64,000 nt of DNA from Monomorium pharaonis (Eukaryota; Arthropoda; Insecta; Hymenoptera; Formicidae). Under the pieces are notes generated by a model that worked only from the letters and a program-made list of their open reading frames with translations, had not been told where the DNA came from and did no database searches. The stretch is taken from contig NC_050467.1 in NCBI RefSeq assembly GCF_013373865.1, forward strand, positions 682,001 through 746,000, given 5' to 3'. A program made the translations under genes and the position numbers. Below, in pieces: positions 15,132 to 24,492 of the stretch. Positions within the stretch are counted from its first letter, which is position 1; the number at the start of each line of letters is the position of its first letter.

Positions 15132-16279
15132 TTACTCTTTCACGTCGCCTATGCCGTCTGGATTTATGGCGAACGTCGCTTCGCTCTCTGGTAAACATGG
15201 TGAATCGTATACTTTGCATATCCTACTTTCCCCTCTGCCCTTACGCAAGTACAATCTCGTTGTGCTCGAGTGAGCCAAGATGTGGCCACCGATCGGTTTT
15301 TTCTGATCGCCACCAAACATACTGGCAGCGCCGTCGACCTGTGCAACCACCTGATTCGTTATGACAACGGCGATGCCGTGTTCGTCCGCCAGTCGCAGCA
15401 GCATTCTAAGGAATCTACCCAGATGATTTTGCCTGGCACTTAATTCACCCCTACCACTGTAATCAGACCTATAGAGACCAGTTGCACTGTCGACCACCAG
15501 TAGAGCATATCTTGCCTCCGTCATCATGGCACTGGCTGGAATCAACAGTTGGGTCTGATGATCACTGTTGAATGCTCTCGCACAGGCAACATTGTCAAGA
15601 ACAGACTGTCCGTTGATCTTGTACTTCTCGGCTACTGCTAGAAGTCTCTCCGGTCTGAAGGTGTTCTCTGTGTCTATATAGAGACACTTGCCTTCCGCGC
15701 CACCCATGCTGACTGGCAACTGGCAGTTGACGGCAAGAGTGTGACACAGCTGTGACTTGCCCGTCCTGAACTCCCCGAAGATCTCAGTGATAGAGCCGGT
15801 CTCTATTCCACCACCTAGCAGCTTGTCCAGCTCTTTGGAACCAGTCGTGATGTAGACGATGTTTGACCGGGTCGCATGTATCTCTGTGGCACTTTTGAAG
15901 CCCATCATAATCATCTTACAGGCCTCTTGCTGCAACTTCTCTGCCTTGGCCTCGCTGATGCCTTTGATCATTACCAGCTCCTTCCTAGTCGCATAAGCCA
16001 CCGACTCGACCGTGTAGTAGCCGGCTTCCTGAAGCTTCTTGATGTCCCCTGTCGTAATGCCATTTTTCTGCGCGACAACACACGTGATGACACGATAGGT
16101 GGCAATAAACAAAGCGAACGACATAACGTGTTTGAACGTGCACGGACATGTTGTACGAAATATCCCGACGAGAGATTCGCAATGCGACTTACCTCCAATG
16201 ACTTGATCAACTTTGCCGGGGTAGTGTCGTCGAAGTCGTCCTCCGCGTTGACGCTCACCGTTGATGCAGTCGCTTGCAT
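15132..16279 (-). CDS. RAD51: DNA repair protein RAD51 (RecA-family recombinase)
   Basis: Two exons, 16279-16193 and 16067-15132, give 340 residues (human RAD51 has 339). The open frame reads through the 125-base intron into upstream sequence, so a longer single-exon protein would be wrong. The true start is the ATG at 16279, and the exon 1 end (…IKSLE) meets exon 2 in phase 0. The helix-hairpin-helix region is near residues 30-85. Walker A GEFRTGKS lies at 127-134 and Walker B ends at Asp222, the same positions as in human. Also visible are SGRGELSARQ, the L1/L2 loop region and the C-terminal YLRKGRGE core. It forms the nucleoprotein filament for strand exchange in homologous recombination and meiosis. 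Two normally invariant sites differ: IDTENTF has Asn for Gly at 164, and DSATGLYR has Gly for Ala at 226. Only one intron interrupts the gene. Confidence 0.96.
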
Positions 16280-16620
16280 TTTGGTGATTTAACCTGTCCT
16301 CAGTCGCTGAGAGAAAGAGAGAGACACCCTGCTTCCAAGTTAACGACGTTACTTTAAACTCAAACGTGCTTTTGGCGCGAAAACGTTGTTGCGATTGCGC
16401 AAATGAATTTGGTCGCAGTGTTGCCACTGTTGTCCTAGAATTCATTTGGTTCTTTGACGTTGCCACAATTGTGGACAAACGAACTGTGCGATCCGATGTC
16501 CAATAGGAAAGTCCGATTTCTAGTTGCTCTCGAACCTCGAGTTGCGCCATTAGATGTCGAATGAATGCCAAGCGCCGATTGGTCGGTTTGCCTCACACTT
16601 TTTCTGCCGCACGTCGCTTA
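16280..16620. promoter_or_regulatory. RAD51 upstream region
   Basis: This is the start-proximal side of RAD51 (transcribed leftward). It contains CCAAT-type motifs (TCCAATAGG near 16499, GATTGG near 16577) and purine runs. It ends at the composite palindromic element. Promoter function is inferred from position only. Confidence 0.35.
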
Positions 16621-16679
16621 TGATATATCCATACAAACTTGCATAAGCGCATAAGCATAATATACATTGCTAATGCTAA

Positions 16680-16824
16680 GGCCAGTATTCATAGTTGGAT
16701 CTTATATTTAAGATCATCTTAAGTACTGTCTTAAGATGCCATCAGCCAATCACAGAGCTGTATTAGCATCTTAAGATATTGCTTGAGACGATCTTGAAAT
16801 AAGATTCGACTATGAATACCAGCC
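16680..16824. mobile_element. Palindromic MITE, family A copy 1
   Basis: The terminal arms are GGCCAGTATTCATAG and, inverted, GGCTGGTATTCATAG. The interior has repeated CTTAAGAT blocks and CAGCCAATCACAG. It shares arms and interior with the elements at 55001-55142 and 55626-55770 but is more diverged at the tips, so it is probably an older copy. The TIR type resembles PIF/Harbinger non-autonomous elements; that class call is tentative because the target duplication is not clear. Confidence 0.8.
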
Positions 16825-16837
16825 CAAGACTCCATAG

Positions 16838-16955
16838 GCCTGTTCTTTTTCGCTGCACTGCTGCACTGGTGCAATAAGTTAGAATGAGAAAAAATATATT
16901 TGTCTTACTCTATCCTGTTGCACCAGTGCAGCAGTGTAGCAAAAAAGAACAAGCC
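16838..16955. repeat. Hairpin element, family B copy 1
   Basis: The left arm GCCTGTTCTTTTT then TGCACTGCTGCACTGG is mirrored by CCAGTGCAGCAGTG and GAACAAGC on the right, around an AT-rich loop. A second copy lies at 17098-17213. Both copies keep GTGCAATAAGTTAGAAT next to the loop. No coding capacity. Confidence 0.75.
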
Positions 16956-16962
16956 ACATGTA

Positions 16963-17090
16963 TGCAGTGAGCTCCGGCAAACGCATGCGGTGACCAATCA
17001 GAATTCAAGCGCTTGCTGTGACTTGCTGGAACCCGACCTGCGCCTCGTTACTGATTGGTCACCGCATGTGTTTGCCGGAGCTCACCGCAG
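16963..17090. repeat. Central palindrome with CCAATC arms
   Basis: Long inverted arms containing GAGCTCCGGCAAAC and GCATGCGGTGACCAATCAG are mirrored by CTGATTGGTCACCGCATG and GTTTGCCGGAGCTC on the right. About 50 bases of unique sequence form the loop. It sits exactly between the two family B hairpins. Confidence 0.75.
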
Positions 17091-17097
17091 ACATGAG

Positions 17098-17213
17098 GTT
17101 TGTTTTTTATTCCTGCACTGCTGCACTAGTGCAATAAGTTAGAATAAGAAAAAATATATTTGTCTTATTCTAACTTATTGCACCAGTGCAGCAGTGCAGA
17201 AATAAAAATGACC
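17098..17213. repeat. Hairpin element, family B copy 2
   Basis: Nearly perfect fold-back: TGCACTGCTGCACTAGTG and GTTAGAATAAG on the left are mirrored by CTTATTCTAAC and CACCAGTGCAGCAGTGCA on the right. Its arms match each other better than those of copy 1, so it may be the younger insertion. Confidence 0.75.
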
Positions 17214-17702
17214 TATGGAGTTTTAGAATTAAGAAAATTGATTGGTCTACAAGCGCTTACATAAGAAAATAAACCAATCGAAATTCTTATGCATATGCTT
17301 ATGCGCTAATGCAAGTTTGTGTGAATATATCATTACTTTCATTTTTCTCTCTTCAAACGCCCGAATTTTGCGTTCGTCTCGTTTTACATTTCAAATTTAC
17401 ATTGCGCTTGTTACGACAAAATGTTGAAAATATTATAATGCATTTTTTTTTTAATACTCGTAGGTTTATTTTTTTTTTTGCGCGAACATACTTCCAACAT
17501 GGCTGCCTTAAGCTCGCTATGACGTACTTTACGTCCCCGCTCTCTCGCCGTTAATTTATAACCACTTGCGCGAGTCGCGAGCCTTGCAACCAATCAAGTT
17601 GCGGCTCAAGGTCCATGGTGCCGATATGCAATTGATGAGGGAGCGCGATCGTGCGCGCTCTTTGTGCACCCGATCGTCGCCGCGGTCACAGGTGAAATAG
17701 CG

Positions 17703-20700
17703 ATGGAGGATGCTGTGTTCTGCGAGCGGCGCGATTCACGATCTCGCACGATCTCCAGCCCGTCCCTGAGCGCGATCTTCTTCGATCTGGATAATACCCT
17801 CGTGGAGACCAGGAGAGCGGACAGTCAGGCTTGCCGCAAGGTACGAGAGGATCATGTGTCTTAACCTAAGAATTCCATTCCCCTCTTCTCACTTCATTCC
17901 CCCCTCGTCGTTTCGCGTGATCAACCCTCTTACCGGAGCGAGACGATCGCTCTCCTCGCGACAGTGCACCGCATTCTCCCACGACGTTTGCCCGTCGCAG
18001 GAATAGAAGTCGCTCTCCCTTCCCCTCGCCGTCTCGTGTAATACGAGCCGACTCCCCGATATAGAGCGCTTTCTTTGCGGCACGCTGGCTATTCTCGGCG
18101 CCGTGGCTCGCACCCTCACGCGAGAGAATGATCTGACATCCGAGCGCGCCTCGAGAATTTTAAAGCTTTTTGTTTTAGTCTCGCGCTCCTTCCTTCTCCT
18201 CGCCCCTTTCGTCCGCGAGATCGGCGAGATAGGCCCACTCGCCTCGCCGTCTGGGACGTCTGGGCGCGGAAAAGGTGCAGGAAGGTGCAGCTGAGCGTTC
18301 GCGGAGGACGACGTTCGACATTTCTCGACCTTTGCGATGCGGCCTAAAGTCCGCGCGGAAATTGGCCGCGGTCGATAAGTCGAAATTGAGAAAAGTATCG
18401 TTTCTCTAACCAACAAATTTTTCCGACGGATCGTTTGTCACACAAGACGACGTCCTGCGTCCGTTGCCGTGTGCGAAAATGACCCTACTCCGACTGATTG
18501 ATCGATGACATTCCGATTGACGCACCGCGTCTATTGTTCTAGGCGAGATAGTTTTAAGGTTATCCACGCGCGTCGGGACGGAATTCCCAATACACTTGAA
18601 AGAGATACTTTTAATGACGGAGCGGCCACGGAGCGACAGGCAGGCACACGTGTTCCGCGTACGTGGTTATTTTCGGCCACTTCGGTGAGTGTGTCAAAGG
18701 GCAAGGCTAGGCGGCGAGAGGATCTCCGTTCTGGGAGCTCTGCCAGTTGGCTCTCGGCTATGCTACGCGACGGACTGTAACGCGGTAGCCGACCCGACGT
18801 TTCCTAGAGCCGCACGGTTTCGGAAGTTGCGTTCTCGGCTGACCTGGACACATCGACGACATCGATACTGGAGCGATAGGAGCATACGTACACATCATCA
18901 GGCCTTCGACAGCGACAGCTCGCCTGCTTCTTTTTCTTTCTTTTTTTTTTCTCTACTCCCTTTAGAGTGCGACACTAAAGCACCATGAGTATTCCGGAGG
19001 GTGTTGCAAAGTGCGTGGCCATATTAAAGGCAGTGGACACGGACTCGGAAAAGTTTGCTGCGCTGTTCATGGTCACCAAGCTGGTGAACGCCAAGGATTG
19101 CGACTCCGCCGCCAAGAGGATGCTTTTCGAGGCGATCGGGGCCAAGTTTCTCAGGAAGCTGCTGATCAGCGCGAACGTCCCCGTGGACTGCCCGCCACAG
19201 GTGTACAAATCAGTTGTATTGTCCGTTCTCTCCGCGTTCTGCCGAGAGCCCGAGTTGGCCTCCCATCCCGACATGGTCGGGCACATCCCGGCGCTCCTGG
19301 AGATAGTTTCCCAGGCTGATGAAGACGCGCCAGACGACACGCTCATCATCGTCAGCGAGGCTTACACCTGCTTGCAGTGTATCGCGCAACATCCACCCGG
19401 GCAGAAGGCGTTACTCGAACAGAAGGCGGTCCCGAAGATGTGCGACATATACGCGGAGAAGAGCTTTCAAACGGATGAAGCCCTGAATATCCTGGTCATG
19501 TTGGTCAACACATTCGGGTCGGAAGCCTGGAATCCGACGGACACTGCTCCCTTTCACGCCATAATCAGCAAGATAGCCCTGGACTTCGAAACCGATCATA
19601 CGGATAGAAAATTCGAGCTGTGCACCATTCTGCAAGCCCTGCTGCAGTCCTGTAGGAAGGAGGTGATATCTGCGAACGCGAAGGACGAATCATGGCCGTT
19701 GAGCATTCACAAGGGCCTGAGCGACATTTTGGGATCGAAGATAGGCAAGAAGCAGCGGGATCCGGCTCTGAAGCTCGCGTCCGTAATGATCGATTTGCTC
19801 GGCGCGGAATGGGCCATGTCCGACAAGGAAAAACCAAAAATTTTCTTCCTTCTGCTCATTCAACTGGCGTCGATCGAGGTCAGGATGCAGCTGGAGGACA
19901 AACAGCTTAAGGCAGTGCTCGAAAACGCCGACCTGATCACGGCTTGTTTCATCGTTCTCGAGGTCTCGATTAGCTACATCGTTACGGATCAGCTAGATTT
20001 AGAGCAAAAGGAGAAGCAGTCACTGTATACAGCTCTAAAGGGCGCCTTCGCGGCCGTTATCGGTCTGCTGAGTTCCGTTTCGAAGATGAAAACGCTGACG
20101 AATGTGAAAGAGAAGCTGTTTGTTTGCTCGGTCGTCAGGGTACTCACGGCCTGGATGGCACAGGAAACGAGCGCGATGCGCCCTCAGCTTTATGCCGTGT
20201 TACCGTACGTGCTGACGGTGGCCAACGATACTTTTTACGCCCATCGAAACCGGAAATTGGCCGAGAAAGCGAGATGCAGAGCTAAAACGGACGAAGGAAC
20301 GTCGTCCGGAGAACCGATCGTTCACGATCCGTTGAGCGAGATCGACATATTGAGATTAATGTTACCCGCTCTGTGCTATTTGGCTGTGGAAGAGGCCGCG
20401 AGAAAGATTCTCCTTCAACACAAGCAGGACGAGATCCTGTTCGAGTGTCTATCTTACCATTGGACAATCGTGCACTATAAGAAGCCGCCGGTGCCGCGAT
20501 CAGAGCGGCTGAAACTTTTGCAGGACGGCAATCGCACGGAGGAGGAGCTGGATCTGCATATACTCGAGGAGATGAAGGATTCCAGAACCGCGATGGTCTC
20601 CATCTGCAACGTTCTGATGAACATCACTGTGCTGGAGGCGAAACTGGTGGAGGAATCGCCGACATTCATATCGCTGCTCAAGTTTATCTACAATAATCTG

Positions 20701-23284
20701 CCGGAGCTGAAGCAGATCCCAGAGAACTTGGTGCTGCATGGTCACCTGGCGGTCCTAGGCCTTCTGCTGATGAAGCAGCAGGCAAAACGCGTCAAGAAAA
20801 ACGACTTCTCGATATGCCGCTATATTCAGGCCACCATAAGATTTCTGTGGGACGCATACATCATCGACGAGAGCAACGATCCCACTGAGCTGGTGGTCGC
20901 CATGTCTTACAAGGAACATTGGATGGAGCTAATGGAACTCTGGTTTCTGGGGATGCAGACGATGGCTGGCGTGCTACAAGTAATACCCTGGTTGTCGCAG
21001 TTCACGATAGAATCCGGTTGGGCAGAGGAGATTATCGAGACGCTGAAACGAGTGAAGATCGGTGGTCTGGAGCCGAACGTCAAGTCCGCCTTCGAGGACC
21101 TGCTGTGCCATTTGGTGAAAGCCGACGATAGCGTTGCGTCGGTATTGAAAAAATGCGGCGCGTTGACTGTCTGTCGAAATCATCGTATGATGGAGCTCGG
21201 AAAGCGTCTCTTTGGAGATTAGGACTAAGCACGCTGAGAAGGACATTACTGTATAGCTTTTCGTATATTAATATTATGCGAGCGATGTAAAGAAATTCTG
21301 TGAAATTGTAGAGAAGTAGCGATTAATTAATTGAGATAAACGATTAGTTAAATCACTTTTGTATAAAGAACAGCTTAACAAAATAGTTTTCTCTTTAGTA
21401 CTTTGCGACTTGAATTTATTATTTTACGCTTCTTCTGCATACGATATTCGAAATGCGTATATGCGCGTAGTCCAGTGTATATTTAGACGGCATCACATCT
21501 GGAAATAGTTTCTGGCAAGCAAGAAAGCTAAGAAACGTATTACTCGAGGAAACTCTTTTAATAAATTACGCGTATACGAAAGTATACTACTTGTTTTTAC
21601 ACGACACTATGTATATTTCTATGCGAATTATTATCGAGTATGCTTCTTTTTGCTTTGCTACATTGTCGAAGCGGAGATTGTTGTTGTTTTTATATTATCG
21701 TAATCTTAAGATGCTTTAATGAAGATTTTGTAATAATAGAAGTACTTTCCTATTAAACAGAACAATTTTTGTAAGCATTTGCTTTGATTTCATCACCACC
21801 ATCCACTTTGTCACACTTTATGTGCCTAACGTTCTTAATAAAGTTATTTTTAACAAAGATATTGTAAACAAAGATTACTGGATAGATAAATACAATTAAT
21901 TTTGTATAATTATCTGCAAGCTGTGTGCGCATTAAGTTTGTTTTCAAAACCAACAATTCATTATGTTTTAATATCCAGAAATCTTTTAGCTACTTATAGG
22001 CTTTGGAAATAACATATGATGTTGTTGTTGTTGGCACAACTCATTTTGTTGTGATTACAGCAACGTCCGCGGGTGCCACTTCGAGTGTCCACTAATCGGC
22101 TCGAGTATTTCAATGAATCAATGCATTTTCTAGGTAATCATTAATGAATTAAGTGTCCTAAAAATCCTTAACTGACCGCTGTATCCTGTCGTCCTGAGAG
22201 CCACACTTTCGTTGATTAATAAACTCTACATTCAACATTTGTCTCTTCATCTACTTTATATCTTTTCTATCTGTCGAGAAATCGCTTCGCTATTAACAAT
22301 TCTAATTTCATTTTTTTTTTAACAAGAAACGTTTTACTGCGCGAGGAGCAACATAGTCATCTACGATTTGTGCACATTTTTATTGAGTGTGGAAATTGCT
22401 TTCATTCTCATCTTTTCTTTCATTTTTTTTCAGTTCTTCACTCGTCATTTTTTATCACAAAATGTATGATTATAATGAGAAATAGCTAATAACTCTCATT
22501 GTATATTTACCTACAGTTGACTGAGGAGTTGACACGGGAATATGGCATCCCGGAAGATGTATCCGCCAAGATAACGGCCACATATCTGAAGCAATTTAGA
22601 AAGTGTCCGGACAATGCGACTCTGACGTTGGATGCTTGGCGTACCATCCTCTGGAACAAAGCACTAGGACACAAGTACTCGTATCTAGCGAAAAAAGTTT
22701 ATGAGAGATGGCTATATTTAAGATACCATTATATGGTGCTGGCGCCGAATACAGTTTCCATGCTGCATCAATTCAGAAAGAAGTATCTGCTAGGTCTGAT
22801 CACCAACGGCCCGTCAAACGCTCAGTGGGAGAAGATACACAAACTGTCGCTGCAGCAGTACTTCGATGTTATCCTGGTATCCGGTGATCTGCCATGGGAG
22901 AAACCAGAAGCAGAAATATTCCAAAAGGCTTGTCATTTTCTTAACGTGAGACCCGAGGAGTGCATCATGGTCGGCGACAAATTGGAGACCGATATTTTAG
23001 GTAGAATTTCTAACAAGTTTATAATTTTTTACAAAAATTGCATAGAAACATTTGCCTCAAAAGATTACATGACTGAGATATAAAATTATCGTGTAGGTGG
23101 GATCGAGGCTGGTCTGTACGGGACAGTGTGGATACCAACCACAGATAAACCTCGTCTCTCTGGAAACGATCCTAAACCAGATTTTATAATAAGACACGTA
23201 ACGGAACTTCTCCGCATATTGGAGAGAGGTCCGAATGCACCGGAACTTGAAGACTGTTCTTCAAATGGATCTGACGGCAGCTAA
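17703..23284 (+). CDS. NANP: N-acylneuraminate-9-phosphatase (HAD family)
   Basis: Three exons, 17703-17840, 22517-23000 and 23097-23284, join in frame to 269 residues (human NANP has 248). HAD motif I is FFDLDNT with nucleophile Asp28 and acid Asp30. Motif II is the Thr of LITNG (about 142). Motif III is Lys175 in WEKPEAEIF. Motif IV is MVGDKLETD (Asp200, Asp205). The family dephosphorylates sialic acid 9-phosphate in the cytosol, the last step before CMP-sialic acid synthesis. The related HAD phosphatase families are less likely because the cap region and motif IV match NANP best. The first intron is 4676 bases long and contains the whole neurochondrin gene on the same strand. Exon 2 starts after a weak CTACAG acceptor at 22516. 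Confidence 0.88.
17841..18984 (+). promoter_or_regulatory. GC-rich NANP intron 1 start and likely neurochondrin promoter/5' UTR
   Basis: This part of NANP intron 1 is CpG-rich and has open frames in several phases on both strands, none with recognisable domains. It ends with a pyrimidine tract and the context CACC before the neurochondrin ATG at 18985. It probably contains the promoter and untranslated leader of the nested gene. A possible 5' UTR donor (CGGTGAGTG) lies near 18683. Confidence 0.4.
18985..21222 (+). CDS. NCDN: Neurochondrin, intronless, nested in NANP intron 1
   Basis: A single uninterrupted 745-residue frame, close to vertebrate neurochondrin (about 729). The N-terminus (SIPEGVAKCVAILKAVDTDS, then FAALFMVTKLV) and the PELASHPDMVGHIPALLEI block match the neurochondrin family. 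Helical armadillo-like repeats fill most of the protein. A charged linker near residues 425-445 separates the two halves. Neurochondrin is a cytoplasmic scaffold tied to neurite outgrowth, CaMKII and receptor signalling in mammals; the insect role is less defined. The start ATG has a good CACC context and no upstream in-frame extension of conserved type. A gene of this length with no coding intron, on the same strand as its host, is unusual beside the intron-rich neighbours. Confidence 0.92.
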   Translation: MSIPEGVAKCVAILKAVDTDSEKFAALFMVTKLVNAKDCDSAAKRMLFEAIGAKFLRKLLISANVPVDCPPQVYKSVVLSVLSAFCREPELASHPDMVGHIPALLEIVSQADEDAPDDTLIIVSEAYTCLQCIAQHPPGQKALLEQKAVPKMCDIYAEKSFQTDEALNILVMLVNTFGSEAWNPTDTAPFHAIISKIALDFETDHTDRKFELCTILQALLQSCRKEVISANAKDESWPLSIHKGLSDILGSKIGKKQRDPALKLASVMIDLLGAEWAMSDKEKPKIFFLLLIQLASIEVRMQLEDKQLKAVLENADLITACFIVLEVSISYIVTDQLDLEQKEKQSLYTALKGAFAAVIGLLSSVSKMKTLTNVKEKLFVCSVVRVLTAWMAQETSAMRPQLYAVLPYVLTVANDTFYAHRNRKLAEKARCRAKTDEGTSSGEPIVHDPLSEIDILRLMLPALCYLAVEEAARKILLQHKQDEILFECLSYHWTIVHYKKPPVPRSERLKLLQDGNRTEEELDLHILEEMKDSRTAMVSICNVLMNITVLEAKLVEESPTFISLLKFIYNNLPELKQIPENLVLHGHLAVLGLLLMKQQAKRVKKNDFSICRYIQATIRFLWDAYIIDESNDPTELVVAMSYKEHWMELMELWFLGMQTMAGVLQVIPWLSQFTIESGWAEEIIETLKRVKIGGLEPNVKSAFEDLLCHLVKADDSVASVLKKCGALTVCRNHRMMELGKRLFGD
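21223..22516 (+). other. Neurochondrin 3' UTR and remainder of NANP intron 1
   Basis: AT-rich sequence with no recognised coding exon. It should contain the neurochondrin 3' untranslated region and polyadenylation signals, then the distal part of the NANP intron up to the acceptor at 22515-22516. Confidence 0.5.
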
Positions 23285-24492
23285 TGAGCAGATGCATGTT
23301 ACATTAATTTTTTTCATGCAAAGAGCGATTTGATGCTCATGAGTATTTAATGTTTTATTAAGCAAAATTTTTTTGATTTTTGTTGTATGTATTAATGTTG
23401 TTTTCTTTTCTATTACATATGTTTTACGTACAGCGATAGCACTCGGATCATAAACGTAGATCGTTTTAATATATCGATTTATATTAGAAACATTTTTTTA
23501 AGTTTGTATAACTTTATCAGTTTAAAAAGTTTACAGTTTAAAAATTTTTGCAAACTTTTCATGGAATGCTATAATCTATCTATATCTCGATACAAACAGC
23601 TACATAATAATTAGATACGAAAAAGCAGCTTAAAGCAAATGCAATTATTTTGATAATATATATTTTATAAAACTTGTTTTAGATGACGAAAGAACCACCG
23701 CATGTTATATTTGTAGTTATCTAGCGACTTATCGAATTAATATTGCAAATACATGCCAAGTGAGATAGTTTTCAGTTACCTTTTCGAAGTTACCTCTCGA
23801 AGTTAAAATAATTGTAGTGTACTGAATAAGGGAGACAAGAAACTTATGTACAAAACAAGATGCACAAACAGAACCAGCAGATATAGATAAACGAACAAAA
23901 TGAGACATAACAGCCATATAAAACTATTTTATTGTCTGTATAAATTAAAAGAAAGACCGCGCTGTAACATATATATATATATATATATTTAAGAGATGTC
24001 CACATAATATGTAATATAAATTTCCTGTTGTACAAACGCGTAACATTTGTATATCTGTACATAGATATGCATACCGAATGTTGTACATACATGTGCGGCT
24101 ACAAGTGTATATGGTATCTATTTTTTCATATATTTTATCTCTGTTGAGAATTCAGCTTGTTGGATATTCTATGATCCACAGACATTGTGAAACCAGCGAT
24201 ACAAGACAACAGATGTATTTGAATAAAAGACATATATGAATGCGACATGAAATCATCGTTTGTTTTTTGCTTTCTCACTACATTAATTTTTAACATCGAT
24301 CGCAAAAGTAATTTAATGAAACATTCCTCTACGAAACTAAAAAATATTGCATATCCAATGTTTTATTTCAGTTTATTAATACGATAAGTAACTTGAAAGT
24401 GACATAAAGAATATACAGATAATATTATAACGAGCAATGGATTGGAAGTAAACATTTCTTAACGAAGAAACAAATATAATAATTATCTCAAT
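23285..24492. other. Convergent 3' region between NANP and SPATA7
   Basis: AT-rich, with a short TA microsatellite near 23968-23989. It should hold the 3' untranslated sequences of NANP (+) and SPATA7 (-). No gene recognised. Confidence 0.5.

Larger units (their letters stand above)
16621..17332. mobile_element. Composite TIR-bounded element with nested palindromes
   Basis: The outer arms 16621-16659 and 17294-17332 are inverted copies, matching at 36 of 39 positions (left arm begins TGATATATCCATACAAACTT). Inside, in order, are a 145-bp MITE (16680-16824), an inverted pair ACTCCATAGG (16829) and CCTATGGAGT (17212), two hairpin elements of one family (16838-16955, 17098-17213) and a central palindrome (16963-17090). 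No transposase frame is visible, so all parts are non-autonomous. The nesting order suggests successive insertions. It lies between divergently transcribed RAD51 and NANP. Confidence 0.8.

Noticed and set aside
16068..16571. Open frame extending RAD51 to 479 residues
   Set aside because: The extension reads through intron 1 and the promoter. The 29-codon first exon at 16279-16193 gives the family N-terminus in phase and the expected 340-residue length.
17889..18416. 175-codon minus-strand frame in NANP intron 1
   Set aside because: Biased arginine/serine composition from CpG-rich DNA, no domain, and it overlaps the likely neurochondrin promoter.
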